Assembly (NCBI GenBank): GCA_017458125.1
Contig: JAFTGB010000003.1
Coordinates: forward strand, 1-64,000
Direction of reading: 5' to 3'
DNA: 64,000 nt
Source: Prevotella sp.
Lineage (GTDB): Bacteria > Bacteroidota > Bacteroidia > Bacteroidales > Bacteroidaceae
The position numbers and the translations under genes are program-made. Of the stretch, positions 9,213 through 18,739 are shown piece by piece (position 1 is the first letter of the stretch; each line of letters opens with the position of its first letter). The notes beneath the pieces are model-generated. The model searched no databases, was not told the DNA's origin, and was given only the letters and a program-made list of their open reading frames with translations.

Positions 9213-9246
9213 CAAAATTACTAAATTTCATGCAAACATCGGCAAA
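9213..9246 (-). promoter_or_regulatory. ppiD promoter
   Basis: A TAATTTTG -7 element on the minus strand (9213-9220) lies 22 bp from a TTTG (9243-9246). It shows that ppiD can be transcribed separately from the upstream CNNM/CBS gene and decides the downstream start codon at 9164. Confidence 0.55.
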
Positions 9247-9264
9247 TTTTCAGAAAAAAATGCC

Positions 9265-10524
9265 TTATTCCACGATTTTCAGCCTTACCAGTTCAATTTT
9301 CGTCATGGTATTTTTGACGATTTTGAACTCAAAACGTCCCACGCTCACCACCTCGTTCAGTTTGGGGAACGACTGGTACTCGTGCAGGATGAGTCCGCCG
9401 ACGGTCTTATAGTCATCGCTCTCCGGCAGGTTGAGGTCAAAGAGCTCATTGACTTTCTCTATCTCCAGGCGTGCCGACAGCATGTACTCACCGTCAGCAA
9501 GCTGTTTGGCCACATATTTCTGGCTGTCGTGTTCGTCCTCGATGTCGCCGGTTATCTCCTCTACGATGTCTTCCAACGACACGATGCCGCTGGTGCCTCC
9601 GAACTCGTCGACGACAACTCCCAGCGACTTCTTCTGCTGCAAGAAGATGTGCATCAGTTTGCGTGCCGCCATCGTCTCCGGCACATACGGCATCTGCTGA
9701 ATATGACGCTCTATGCTGGTCACGTGCTTGAAGAGTTCCGAGGAGTGTATGTAGCCGATGATGTGGTCTATATCACCACGATAGACGATAATCTTGGAGT
9801 GTCCGCTCTCGATGAACTTCGACTTGAGCTGCTCGACGGTGCAGTCTTCCACGTCGACAGCCTCTATCTCCGTGCGAGGCACCATGCAGTCGCGCACCTT
9901 GGTGTCTGCAAAGTCGAGTGCATTATGAAACATCTCCACCTCGTCCTCTATCTGGGCGTCGTCAGTGGCATTGTCGATGCTTGACTGAACCAGATAGTCC
10001 AGGTCAGTCTTCGTAAACTCTCGCTCCTCAGTCTCGTTGGGCATACGGACGCCGAAAAGTCGCAAAAGTCCGCGCGAGAGAAGCGTGGAAAAACGGGAAA
10101 TGGGATACAACACCACATAGCAGACGTAGGCAGGAATGGCAAAGAAGGTGAGCATTCCGTTCGGGTTTGAACGGAAAATAGTCTTTGGCAGGAACTCACC
10201 AGTAAAAAGCACTACGATGGTCGACAGCAGGGTGTCGCAGGTGACCCGTGCACCGTCGCCGAGGCTGGAAAACAACGTGGCATCGAAGATTCGTGCAAAC
10301 AAGATGCCATAGACGACCAGTGCTATATTGTTGCCCACCAACATAGTGGAAATAAAGTTGTTAGGATGATTATAGAACACCGTTAACGCTCGCTGCGAAA
10401 GACCGTTTTTCTCGCGGTCCATCTCTGCACGCAAACGGTTGCTCGAAACAAAGGCTATCTCCATGCCGGAAAAGAAGGCGGAGAACACCATCGTGATGAG
10501 TAGTCCTATGATTAGAGGGGTCAT
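9265..10524 (-). CDS. CNNM/CorC-type membrane protein (GldE-like)
   Basis: A 419-residue protein with an N-terminal CNNM (DUF21) transmembrane domain (about residues 1-180), a pair of CBS domains (about 200-330, including MVPRTEIEAVD) and a C-terminal transporter-associated domain with the EFGGTSGIVSLEDIVEEI motif at its start. This layout is shared by hemolysin-C/CorC proteins, implicated in Mg2+ or Co2+ handling, and by the gliding-associated GldE of Bacteroidota. It overlaps lptC by 4 bp (ATGA), so the two are translationally coupled. Confidence 0.82.
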   Translation of the reverse strand: MTPLIIGLLITMVFSAFFSGMEIAFVSSNRLRAEMDREKNGLSQRALTVFYNHPNNFISTMLVGNNIALVVYGILFARIFDATLFSSLGDGARVTCDTLLSTIVVLFTGEFLPKTIFRSNPNGMLTFFAIPAYVCYVVLYPISRFSTLLSRGLLRLFGVRMPNETEEREFTKTDLDYLVQSSIDNATDDAQIEDEVEMFHNALDFADTKVRDCMVPRTEIEAVDVEDCTVEQLKSKFIESGHSKIIVYRGDIDHIIGYIHSSELFKHVTSIERHIQQMPYVPETMAARKLMHIFLQQKKSLGVVVDEFGGTSGIVSLEDIVEEITGDIEDEHDSQKYVAKQLADGEYMLSARLEIEKVNELFDLNLPESDDYKTVGGLILHEYQSFPKLNEVVSVGRFEFKIVKNTMTKIELVRLKIVE

Positions 10525-11183
10525 GGCGTGTTGTAATTGGGTTTCTGCGTAGCAGCATGACGCGTGGCGGCCTGACGCTGGGGCGGTGCCGGCTGCGTGG
10601 AGTCTGCAGGTGTCGTTGCATTCTGGTCGGACTCCATGTCTTCTGCCTGGAAGGAGCCCACGCTGTTGGTCACCTGATAATGGGTCATGTGCTCGTCACT
10701 ACGGAAATACGTGCCCTGAAGGGTACGCTCAGGGGTCACCACTTTGGAGAACTTATGGGAATAGAACTCATGGCGGATGCCGTCCCAAAACAGTTCCTCG
10801 CTGTCAAACACCAGACCGTTGACGTTGCGAATGTGCACGCGGCCACGCAACTCCCAGAGTTTCTGCTGCTCATAATACCATGCCGTGTCGGCGTTGATGT
10901 AGCCCTCGACATGGAACTGCTCGTCGAACTGTTCCAGAAAGATGCCTTTCTCAAACGTCCAGCGAGGCGGCTGCTTGACGGTATTGACATCCCAGCGTTC
11001 CGTCACTATCTTGTATTTGATGACGCCAGAGTCGCTGATAAGCGTATTGACGCCGTAACTGGTCATCATAGAAACGGAGTCACGGTCGTTGATGGCAGGA
11101 GCGGTATGCACCTTCTGCTCTTCACACGCGCCGAGGAACAGCAAGGAGGACAGGGTGGATATGGCAATCAGTCTACCTTCCAT
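10521..11183 (-). CDS. lptC: LPS-export protein LptC
   Basis: About 220 residues with a lipobox-like signal (LLFLGAC, Cys about 20) followed by the LptC/OstA-type beta-jellyroll region: an SGVIKYKI stretch, FLEQFDEQFHVEGYINADTA and RGRVHIRNVNGLVFDSEELFWD. LptC links the inner-membrane LptBFG ABC transporter to the periplasmic bridge that carries lipopolysaccharide to the outer membrane. I start at 11183 (MEGRLIAIS), which overlaps the end of the upstream barrel gene by 16 bp; an ATG four codons earlier is possible. The C-terminal Gln/Pro/Thr-rich tail is low complexity. Confidence 0.82.
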   Translation of the reverse strand: MEGRLIAISTLSSLLFLGACEEQKVHTAPAINDRDSVSMMTSYGVNTLISDSGVIKYKIVTERWDVNTVKQPPRWTFEKGIFLEQFDEQFHVEGYINADTAWYYEQQKLWELRGRVHIRNVNGLVFDSEELFWDGIRHEFYSHKFSKVVTPERTLQGTYFRSDEHMTHYQVTNSVGSFQAEDMESDQNATTPADSTQPAPPQRQAATRHAATQKPNYNTP

Positions 11184-12478
11184 TTTGCAAACCAACGCTC
11201 ATTGAATGTCAGGCCGATATTGATGCGGAAGGTGTTTTCCGTAATGAGGTTGTCAGCTGACGTACGTACCCACTGGGCACTGATGTTGAGTGACGTACGG
11301 TTGTTCCACGTATTGATGATAGGTATGCCGAAACCTGCACTGACGCTCAACTCCTTTGGTCCTTCAAGGTTGCCTATATTATAATAAGGTGTAGCATAGG
11401 AGGCGCCTATACGGTAGTGGATATGCTTGAAGAAACCGCGACTCAGCGGATTGGGGTCAGGCACCCAGTCGGCACCCACTGCCACCTTGTGGCGGTCTTT
11501 CAAGAGACCACTGGCCAACTGGTATTTGTTGGTTTCCTCGTTGACCTGGGGATAGTCCAACTTTCCCCAACGCTGCATGGAGTAGTCGACACCGACGGTC
11601 AGGCTCTGCTTATGCGTCAGCGAAAGACCGGCGCCAAAGGTGTAAGGAAGGCTGAGCGCATTGGCAATAGTGTCGTTAGTCGATGTCGTCACGCCGGTGT
11701 TGCTGTTGGTGTTTCGCACTGCCAGCACAGCATCGCCGTGCATGGTGTGGCCTATGCCGGCGACGACGCCGAAGGTCAGACGGTCGTCTTTTCCAAGTTT
11801 CGTCACCACCTGTGCACCTAAGTCCAGCTTCCAACTGTTGACGTTGATAGAGTAGTTGCGGGTCAGCGAGTTAGCATAGCTGTCGGCAAACACACCGCTG
11901 ACGGTCTTGCTGTACTTACCCCACAGGTAGGAGACATTGGCTCCTAAGGAGAAACCGTTGAAGACTTCCCAGCCCAAGCCAATGAAAGCCTGACTGAAAC
12001 CGCCGCTGCCGCTGTAGGTGTTGGTATAGGTGCTCTCAGAGACTTTTCCACTCTCTGAGCCGATGGTCTGCTTGTTGTAATAGTTGTAGCCGATATTGGA
12101 ATAGGGAATGACGCCGAAACTGGCTCCCAGACGGGGCAGCACACGGAACAAAGCCACGGCATAGTCGAAGTCGGCCGTCTTGCGGTTTACCCTCTTCGTC
12201 TCCTCCTTGAAACTGGTCAGTTGTCCGGAAACGCCCAGGTCGAACACCATCGTCAGCGAGTCCACGGCAGAATAGGAGGCAGGGTTGAGCACATTAGGGT
12301 GCTTGCTGTCGCGCAAGCCTATGCCCAAACCGCCCATGGCACGTCCCAGTCCCTGCGACTGGTCTGCCAGAACACCTAAGCCAAACTGGCTGTAGGGCGA
12401 GAGCGTGCTGCTGACTTGTGCCGTCGCGGAGATGGCTACAAAGCCTGCTAAAAGGCTCCCAAATATTCGTTTCTTCAT
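11168..12478 (-). CDS. Outer-membrane beta-barrel protein of LPS-export cluster
   Basis: About 436 residues with a signal peptide (cleavage after AISATAQ) and many amphipathic strands. The N-terminal motif SPYSQFGLGVL...GRAMGGLGIGLRD resembles Bacteroidota barrel proteins annotated only as hypothetical next to lptC. Start at 12478 (MKKRIFGSLL) is chosen because the upstream residues overlap a strong promoter. Position as first gene before lptC suggests an envelope assembly or transport role, but there is no direct evidence for one. Confidence 0.65.
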   Translation of the reverse strand: MKKRIFGSLLAGFVAISATAQVSSTLSPYSQFGLGVLADQSQGLGRAMGGLGIGLRDSKHPNVLNPASYSAVDSLTMVFDLGVSGQLTSFKEETKRVNRKTADFDYAVALFRVLPRLGASFGVIPYSNIGYNYYNKQTIGSESGKVSESTYTNTYSGSGGFSQAFIGLGWEVFNGFSLGANVSYLWGKYSKTVSGVFADSYANSLTRNYSINVNSWKLDLGAQVVTKLGKDDRLTFGVVAGIGHTMHGDAVLAVRNTNSNTGVTTSTNDTIANALSLPYTFGAGLSLTHKQSLTVGVDYSMQRWGKLDYPQVNEETNKYQLASGLLKDRHKVAVGADWVPDPNPLSRGFFKHIHYRIGASYATPYYNIGNLEGPKELSVSAGFGIPIINTWNNRTSLNISAQWVRTSADNLITENTFRINIGLTFNERWFAKWKVD

Positions 12479-12511
12479 TGAGTCTTGTTTAAACAATTCG
12501 ATTTCGGCTTG

Positions 12512-12519
12512 CAAAATTA
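12512..12519 (-). promoter_or_regulatory. Promoter -7 of the barrel/lptC operon
   Basis: TAATTTTG on the minus strand, 33 bp before the chosen ATG at 12478. It is divergent from the promoter of the DUF4105 gene 45 bp away. Confidence 0.6.
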
Positions 12520-12564
12520 TTGAAAAAAAACGAAATAAAAGCACGATAACTGGAAAATATAGGT

Positions 12565-12579
12565 TAATTTTGCATCGTG
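12565..12579 (+). promoter_or_regulatory. -7 element abutting a GTG start (possible leaderless)
   Basis: TAATTTTG at 12565-12572 is followed after four bases by the GTG start codon at 12577. An in-frame stop at 12565-12567 excludes an earlier start. Transcription from this element would begin at or just after the start codon, implying a leaderless mRNA or another promoter upstream. Confidence 0.45.
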
Positions 12580-13770
12580 AAACATTTAAAAACCGTTTTT
12601 AGGACTATTTTAGCCCTCTCTGTTTGCATAACAATGACACTTCCTGTCTATGCGAACAAGGCTTTCAATACTGAAGACTACGACTCGGTGGAGGTGAGCC
12701 TGCTGACCTGTCAGCCGCACGACGAGGTTTACAGCCTTTACGGCCATACGGCCATACGCTGGCACGACATGCATCAGGGCGGCAGCGACATTGCCTTCAA
12801 CTACGGCGTCTTCGACTTCAACAGACCTCACTTCGTCATGAGGTTTGTTTTTGGACTTACCGACTACGAGCTGGGAGCCTACCCCTACCGCCTGTTTCTG
12901 GAAGAATACCGCCATTTTGGCAGCATGGTGACCGAACAGGTGCTCAACCTGACTAACGAAGAAAAGCAACGGCTGCACCGGGCGCTGGCTGAAAACCTGA
13001 TGGAGCAGAACAAAGTCTATCGCTACAACTACTTCTACAGCAACTGCACCACCAAGGCCCGCGACATCATAGAACGATGCGTGAACGGAGACGTGGTATA
13101 TACTGAGAATAAGGAATATACGCCCACGTATCGCGAGATGGTTCACGAGATGGTGTGCAACAACCCGTGGTCCCGCTGGGGCAACGACCTCCTGTTAGGT
13201 GTCAAGGCCGACATGAAGACCGTTAGACATCAACAGGAATTTCTGCCCAAAAACCTGATGTACGACTTTGACCGTGCGCAAATCAACGCCAATGGCATCC
13301 GCCGTCCACTGGTGAAGGAGCGCCGTATGGCCGTTCCCGCTGGCGTGCAAATCATCCAAAGCGGTTTTCCGCTGTCGCCCCTTGCCTGTGCCGCCATACT
13401 GGCAGTCATCGGCCTTGTCGTCTTCATTGCCGAATGGCGGCTGAAGCGCAGCTTCCTCCTTTGGGACATCCTGCTCATGCTCGCCACGGGCACCATCGGC
13501 ATTGTACTGACGCTGATGATTTTCTCGCAGCATCCTACCGTCAGCCTCAACCTCCAGATACTTCTGTTCAATCCGCTGCCGTGGTTCTTCTTGTGGCCGG
13601 TCATCAAGGGACGGGGAAGAAGCTACTGGCTGACCACTGGCATTCTGACAGCACTGTTCTTTCTGGGCGCCTTGGTTCAGACCTACGCCGAAGGTATTTG
13701 GAGTTTGGCATTGTGTTTGCTGTTTCAAACCTGTATTCATTTGAGAAAGTCTCCTGACTATGCGAAATAG
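12577..13770 (+). CDS. lnb: DUF4105 protein, lipoprotein N-acyltransferase Lnb-like
   Basis: A 397-residue protein with a signal peptide, a DUF4105 domain (about residues 35-200) and about three C-terminal membrane helices. The domain shows LYGHTAIRW (conserved His) and YNYFYSNCTTKARDI (conserved Cys). DUF4105 proteins have been described in Bacteroides as the lipoprotein N-acyltransferase Lnb, which adds the third acyl chain to lipoproteins through a Cys-based intermediate; I rely on memory for that link. The start is GTG. It overlaps the next gene by 11 bp, so the two are coupled. Confidence 0.7.
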   Translation: MKHLKTVFRTILALSVCITMTLPVYANKAFNTEDYDSVEVSLLTCQPHDEVYSLYGHTAIRWHDMHQGGSDIAFNYGVFDFNRPHFVMRFVFGLTDYELGAYPYRLFLEEYRHFGSMVTEQVLNLTNEEKQRLHRALAENLMEQNKVYRYNYFYSNCTTKARDIIERCVNGDVVYTENKEYTPTYREMVHEMVCNNPWSRWGNDLLLGVKADMKTVRHQQEFLPKNLMYDFDRAQINANGIRRPLVKERRMAVPAGVQIIQSGFPLSPLACAAILAVIGLVVFIAEWRLKRSFLLWDILLMLATGTIGIVLTLMIFSQHPTVSLNLQILLFNPLPWFFLWPVIKGRGRSYWLTTGILTALFFLGALVQTYAEGIWSLALCLLFQTCIHLRKSPDYAK

Positions 13771-15133
13771 ACATCTATACATCACCCTCCTGACGCTGCT
13801 GGGTTTCAGTGCCGAGGCTGTAGCGCAAGCGCTGGCCCAGACACCGCAGCTGGTAGTCACCATCACCATAGACCAGCTGCGTACCGACTACATGGAGGCA
13901 TACGCCCCACTCTACCAGTCGGCCGGTCTGAAGCGTCTGCTGAACGAGGGCATGGTGTTTCCCAACGGCTCCTGCGACTTCACGCCCGTAGACCGCGCCT
14001 CGGCCACAGCCTCCATGGCTACAGGCTCCACGCCCTACTACAACGGCATCCCCGGACTGGTATGGCTGAACCGCAGCACGCTGCGCCCGCAAAACATAGC
14101 CGAAGACCCTAAGGACGGGCATGCGCCACTGCAGTTAGCCACCTCGACCATCAGCGACGAGCTGAAGATAGCTACTGGCGGACAGGGCAAGGTGTTTGCC
14201 TTCGCTACCGATGCCGAGCGTGCCATACTCTCTGCCGGCCATGCGGCCGACGGCGCCGTATGGGTCTCGGGCTCAAAGTGGAACATCGCTCCCTACTATA
14301 CTCCCGAAAACCAATGGCTCAGCTGGTACACCCGGCAATACAAGCCTGTGGAAGACATCAACAAGAGCGTGACGGAGATAGCCATCAAGTGCGTGGAACA
14401 GTCGGGCATCACCCAAAACGAGAAGCCCAGCATGCTTTTCGTGTCGTACACCGTCAACCCCGACGAGATGAGCTACAAGATGCTGGACTACTACATAGCA
14501 TTACTGGTGGGAGGCATACAGCACAAAATGCCCAAGGACCGTGTACTTTTCGTCCTGACAGGCACCGGCGTCACCACAAAGGACAGCGAGGGCGAAAACG
14601 CAAGCTACCGCATCCCCACGGGCAAGTTCTACATCAATCGCACCGCCAACCTGCTGAACATGTACTTAGGTGCCATACACGGTGCCGCCCAATATGTGGA
14701 GACCAGCTTCCAGAACCAGATATTCCTGAACCGCAAGCTCATCGACAAGAAGAACCTTAACATGGGCGACCTGCTCAGGCAGGCACAGGAATTCCTGCTA
14801 CAGATAGCCGGCGTGCGCAACGTCTACACCTCGAACCAGCTGATGACCAGCGACAGCCAGATGTTGCAGCGCATACGCAACGGCTTCAACGTCGAGAAGT
14901 CCGGCGACCTGCTCATCGACGTCGCTCCCGGCTGGGAACTCATCAACGAGGACATGCAGACGACGTCAACGTCGCGCATCAACAGCATCCCCTTCCCCAT
15001 CATCTTCTTTGGTGCAGGCATCAAGGCCGGACGCGTGCTGACACCCGTCACCGTTGACCGCATAGCACCCACCGTGGCACGCGCCATACGCATCCGTGCG
15101 CCCAATGCCTGTTCGGCCGAGCCACTGTTCTAA
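13760..15133 (+). CDS. Alkaline-phosphatase-fold pseudoenzyme, secreted
   Basis: A 457-residue secreted protein (signal peptide ending AEAVAQA) whose overall pattern follows PafA-type phosphatase/phosphodiesterases: LVVTITIDQLRTDYM near the N-terminus, MATGSTPYYNGIPG, a C-terminal FPIIFFGAGIKAG and VDRIAPTVARAI. The catalytic residues of active relatives are largely missing. The nucleophile Thr position reads Arg (TPVDRASA), the DxxGH metal motif reads VNPDEM, the ADHG metal motif reads LTGTGV, and the late His of the TTH motif is absent. Only the first Asp remains. It probably binds rather than hydrolyses something. It is coupled to the DUF4105 gene and precedes secA. Confidence 0.7.
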   Translation: MRNRHLYITLLTLLGFSAEAVAQALAQTPQLVVTITIDQLRTDYMEAYAPLYQSAGLKRLLNEGMVFPNGSCDFTPVDRASATASMATGSTPYYNGIPGLVWLNRSTLRPQNIAEDPKDGHAPLQLATSTISDELKIATGGQGKVFAFATDAERAILSAGHAADGAVWVSGSKWNIAPYYTPENQWLSWYTRQYKPVEDINKSVTEIAIKCVEQSGITQNEKPSMLFVSYTVNPDEMSYKMLDYYIALLVGGIQHKMPKDRVLFVLTGTGVTTKDSEGENASYRIPTGKFYINRTANLLNMYLGAIHGAAQYVETSFQNQIFLNRKLIDKKNLNMGDLLRQAQEFLLQIAGVRNVYTSNQLMTSDSQMLQRIRNGFNVEKSGDLLIDVAPGWELINEDMQTTSTSRINSIPFPIIFFGAGIKAGRVLTPVTVDRIAPTVARAIRIRAPNACSAEPLF

Positions 15134-15179
15134 AGGCCATTTTATCCGTCTTTTATGCTGAATTACGAAAAATTCTTCG

Positions 15180-15187
15180 TAATTTTG
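15180..15187 (+). promoter_or_regulatory. secA promoter -7 element
   Basis: TAATTTTG followed by CAGCC, a typical Bacteroidota -7 and start region, 66 bp before the secA ATG. No clear -33 TTTG is visible. Confidence 0.5.
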
Positions 15188-15215
15188 CAGCCGCTTATTA
15201 TTTAATAAGGTAATA

Positions 15216-15250
15216 AATCGAAAATAGTAAATAGAAAATAGTAAATACAC
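15216..15250. repeat. Heptamer tandem tract (AATAGTA type)
   Basis: Five exact 7-bp steps: AATCGAA, AATAGTA, AATAGAA, AATAGTA, AATACAC. The tract lies in the secA 5' leader and ends three bases before the ATG, so it occupies the ribosome-binding region. Confidence 0.75.
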
Positions 15251-15253
15251 AAG

Positions 15254-18200
15254 ATGAATTTCAACAAAATCCTACGCTCGCTGTTCGGCGACAAAGCTTC
15301 GCGAGACAACAAACTCATCCGTCCCTTCGTAGAGAAGGTAAAGGAAGTATATCCCGAAATGCAGAAGCTCACCAACGACGAGCTCCGCCAGCGTACCAAG
15401 CAAATACAACGTCAAGTGCAGGACTCCGCCAACAAGCAAAAGGAGGAGATAGAGAAACTGAAGGCCACCATCGAGGACACGCCCATTGACGAGCGTGCCG
15501 ACATCTTCGCCCAGATAGACAAGCTGGAGAAGGAAGTGCTCGAAGTCTATGAGGACGCCCTCAACGACGTCATGGCCGAGGTGTTCGCCATCGTCAAGGA
15601 GACGGCCCGTCGCTTTGCCGAGAACGAGGAGACCGTCGTCACCGCTACTGACTTCGACCGCGAACTGGCCGCCGACCCCCGCAAAGACTTCATCACCATT
15701 GACGGCGACAAGGCCATCTACCACAACCACTGGACAGCCGGCGGCAACGACTTGAAGTGGGAGATGGTGCACTACGACGTACAGTTGTTTGGCGGTGTCG
15801 TGCTGCACCAGGGTAAGATAGCCGAGATGGCCACGGGTGAGGGTAAGACCCTCGTGGCCACCCTGCCCGTGTTCCTCAATGCCCTCACCGGCAATGGTGT
15901 CCACGTCGTGACGGTGAACGACTATCTGGCCAAGCGTGACTCGGAGTGGATGGGTCCGCTCTATATGTTCCACGGCCTGAGCGTCGACTGCATCGACAAG
16001 CACCAGCCCAACTCGCCGGAGCGCCGCAAGGCCTATCAGGCCGACATCACCTTCGGTACCAACAACGAGTTCGGTTTCGACTATCTGCGCGACAACATGG
16101 CCATATCGCCCGCCGACCTCGTGCAGCGTGCACACAACTACGCCATCGTCGACGAGGTGGACTCTGTGCTCATCGACGACGCCCGCACGCCGCTCATCAT
16201 CTCCGGCCCTGTGCCCAAGGGTGACGACCAGATGTTCGAGGAGTACCAGCCTCTGGTCGAGAAACTGGTGGGCGTGCAGAAGCAGTTGGCTACCCAGTAT
16301 CTGGCCGAGGCTAAGCAGAAGATAGCCGAGGGTCAGGAGAAGAACGACAAGAAGCTGCTCGACGAGGGTTTCCTGGCTCTGTACCGTTCGCACAAGTCAA
16401 TGCCTAAGAACAAGCCTCTTATTAAGTTCCTTTCCGAGGAAGGCATCAAGAGTGGCATGCTGAAGACGGAGGAAATCTACATGGAGAACAACAACCGCCG
16501 TATGCCTGAGGTCGTCGAGCCGCTATACTTTGTGGTAGAGGAGAAACTGAACTCATGCGACCTGACTGACAAGGGTACGGCCTGGCTGGCCCAGCAGGTC
16601 AACGACAAAGACCTCTTCGTGCTGCCCGACATCACCAGCCAGTTGTCTGCCCTCGAGGGCGACACGACGCTCAGCGACGAAGAGCGCATCAACAAGAAGG
16701 ACGAATTGCTGCAGCACTATGCCGTACAGTCGGAGCGCGTCCATACCCTACAGCAGTTGCTGAAGGCTTACTGCATGTTCAACAAGGACGATGAATACGT
16801 GGTAATTGACGGCGAAGTTAAGATAGTAGACGAGCAGACGGGCCGTATCATGGAGGGCCGCCGCTGGAGTGACGGACTGCATCAGGCCGTCGAGGCCAAG
16901 GAGCACGTCAAGGTGGAAGCTGCCACGCAGACCTTTGCTACCATTACGCTACAGAACTATTTCCGCATGTACCACAAGCTGGCTGGTATGACGGGTACTG
17001 CTTCGACAGAGGCTGGTGAGTTCTGGGACATCTACAAGCTCGACGTGGTGGAGATACCCACCAACCGGCCTGTCATCCGCGACGACATGGACGACCGCAT
17101 CTATAAGACAGCACGCGAGAAGTATCGTGCCGTCATTGAAGAGGTCGTACGTCTGCGCAATGCAGGACGCCCCACCCTGATCGGTACCACTTCGGTGGAG
17201 ATATCTGAGCTGCTGTCTCGTATGCTCGACATGTATGTAAACCCAGAGACAGGCAAACGCGAAGGCATTCCCCATCAGGTGCTGAACGCCAAGCTGCACC
17301 AGAAGGAAGCCGACATCGTGGCGCTGGCCGGTCAGTCGACCAACGGCAAGGGTGCCGTCACCATCGCTACCAACATGGCCGGCCGTGGTACGGATATCAA
17401 GCTGTCGCCCGAGGTGAAGGCCGCAGGCGGTCTGGCCATCATCGGTACCGAGCGTCACGAGAGCCGCCGCGTGGACCGCCAGCTGCGAGGTCGTGCCGGT
17501 CGTCAGGGCGACCCGGGCTCATCGTTGTTCTTCATCTCGTTAGAGGATAAGCTGATGCGCCTGTTCGGTTCGGAGCGCATAGCCACCGTGATGGACAAGT
17601 TAGGATTCAAGGAAGGCGAAATGCTGGAGAGTCCGATGATCAGCAAGCAGGTGGAGCGTGCTCAGAGGAAGGTGGAGGAAAACAACTTCGGCATCCGTAA
17701 ACGCCTGTTAGAGTACGACGACGTGATGAACAAACAGCGTACCGTGGTCTACTCCAAGCGTCGCCACGCCCTGATGGGTGAGCGCATCGGCATGGATATC
17801 TCGAACACCATCTGGGACCGCGTAGTCAACATCATCGAGACCAACGACTACGAGGGCTGCAAGGAACAGTTCATCAAGGTGTTCGCCATGGAGTGCCCCT
17901 TCACCGAGGAGGAGTTCATCAACAAGAACCGTGAGACGTTGTGCGAAGAAGTCTTCCAGGTGGCCATGGGCAACTTCAAGCGGCACATGGAGCACGTTCA
18001 GGAAGTGGCGCAGCCCGTCATCAAGCAGGTCTACGAGACGCAGGGAAGCCTCTACGAGCGCATCGTAGTGCCCCTGACCGACGGCCGCAAGATGTATAAC
18101 ATCCCCTGCAACCTCAAGGAAGCCTACGACACGGAGTGCAAGTCGGTGGTCAAGGAGTTTGAGAAGCAAATACTGCTGCATATCATCGACGACGCATGGA

Positions 18201-18619
18201 AGGTGAACCTCCGCGAACTGGACGAGCTGAAACACTCCGTGCAAAACGCCAGCTACGAGCAGAAAGACCCGTTGCTCATCTTCAAACTGGAGAGCGTCAA
18301 ACTGTTCGACAACATGGTGAACGATATGAACAACCGCTCCGTCAGCATCCTCATGCGTGCCCAGATTCCCGAGATGCAGCAGGTGCAGGAGGCTGCGCCA
18401 GAAGAGCGCACCCAGCGCCAGCAGTACACGGAGTCGAAGCAGAACCTGAACCAGGAGCAGATGACCGACCCCAACCAGGCCGCCGCTGCCGCTCAGGACA
18501 CCCGTGCCCAGCAGCCCCGCACGCCCATCATCAAGGACAAGCTGCCCGGCCGCAACGACCCCTGTCCCTGCGGCTCCGGCAAGAAGTTCAAGAATTGCCA
18601 CGGACGCGGACTGGTCTGA
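15254..18619 (+). CDS. secA: Preprotein translocase ATPase SecA
   Basis: A 1,121-residue SecA, longer than the roughly 900 residues of Proteobacteria because of insertions common in Bacteroidota. Landmarks: Walker A GEGKT at residues 195-199, the DEAD-like [15 protein letters not shown], the second helicase domain motif [13 protein letters not shown], then [16 protein letters not shown]. The C-terminus carries the SEC-C zinc motif [13 protein letters not shown]. SecA drives Sec-dependent export through SecYEG. It is flanked by an in-leader heptamer repeat and an intrinsic terminator. Confidence 0.98.
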   Translation: MNFNKILRSLFGDKASRDNKLIRPFVEKVKEVYPEMQKLTNDELRQRTKQIQRQVQDSANKQKEEIEKLKATIEDTPIDERADIFAQIDKLEKEVLEVYEDALNDVMAEVFAIVKETARRFAENEETVVTATDFDRELAADPRKDFITIDGDKAIYHNHWTAGGNDLKWEMVHYDVQLFGGVVLHQGKIAEMATGEGKTLVATLPVFLNALTGNGVHVVTVNDYLAKRDSEWMGPLYMFHGLSVDCIDKHQPNSPERRKAYQADITFGTNNEFGFDYLRDNMAISPADLVQRAHNYAIVDEVDSVLIDDARTPLIISGPVPKGDDQMFEEYQPLVEKLVGVQKQLATQYLAEAKQKIAEGQEKNDKKLLDEGFLALYRSHKSMPKNKPLIKFLSEEGIKSGMLKTEEIYMENNNRRMPEVVEPLYFVVEEKLNSCDLTDKGTAWLAQQVNDKDLFVLPDITSQLSALEGDTTLSDEERINKKDELLQHYAVQSERVHTLQQLLKAYCMFNKDDEYVVIDGEVKIVDEQTGRIMEGRRWSDGLHQAVEAKEHVKVEAATQTFATITLQNYFRMYHKLAGMTGTASTEAGEFWDIYKLDVVEIPTNRPVIRDDMDDRIYKTAREKYRAVIEEVVRLRNAGRPTLIGTTSVEISELLSRMLDMYVNPETGKREGIPHQVLNAKLHQKEADIVALAGQSTNGKGAVTIATNMAGRGTDIKLSPEVKAAGGLAIIGTERHESRRVDRQLRGRAGRQGDPGSSLFFISLEDKLMRLFGSERIATVMDKLGFKEGEMLESPMISKQVERAQRKVEENNFGIRKRLLEYDDVMNKQRTVVYSKRRHALMGERIGMDISNTIWDRVVNIIETNDYEGCKEQFIKVFAMECPFTEEEFINKNRETLCEEVFQVAMGNFKRHMEHVQEVAQPVIKQVYETQGSLYERIVVPLTDGRKMYNIPCNLKEAYDTECKSVVKEFEKQILLHIIDDAWKVNLRELDELKHSVQNASYEQKDPLLIFKLESVKLFDNMVNDMNNRSVSILMRAQIPEMQQVQEAAPEERTQRQQYTESKQNLNQEQMTDPNQAAAAAQDTRAQQPRTPIIKDKLPGRNDPCPCGSGKKFKNCHGRGLV

Positions 18620-18640
18620 ACACTGTTGCTATTAATAAAA

Positions 18641-18677
18641 AGCGCAACCCCACTGCTCCTGTCAGTGAGGTTGCGCT
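18641..18677. terminator. Bidirectional intrinsic terminator after secA
   Basis: AGCGCAACC pairs with GGTTGCGCT, with an A-run before and T-run after. It can stop transcription from secA and from the convergent AlbA_2 pseudogene. Confidence 0.9.
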
Positions 18678-18699
18678 TTTTTGTGCTTGCAGTCATTAT

Positions 18700-18739
18700 A
18701 GTCGGATTTAGTCGCTTTTAGTTCTTTTTAGTCGGATTC
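18700..18739. repeat. Four 10-bp tandem repeats at a gene 3' end
   Basis: TAGTCGGATT, TAGTCGCTTT, TAGTTCTTTT and TAGTCGGATT follow each other. The tract contains the last codons and the stop codon of the minus-strand AlbA_2 pseudogene. Confidence 0.65.

Noticed and set aside
17708..18601. Long minus-strand frame opposite secA
   Set aside because: Entirely antisense to the conserved SecA C-terminal half; Leu/Val/His-rich translation typical of a shadow frame.
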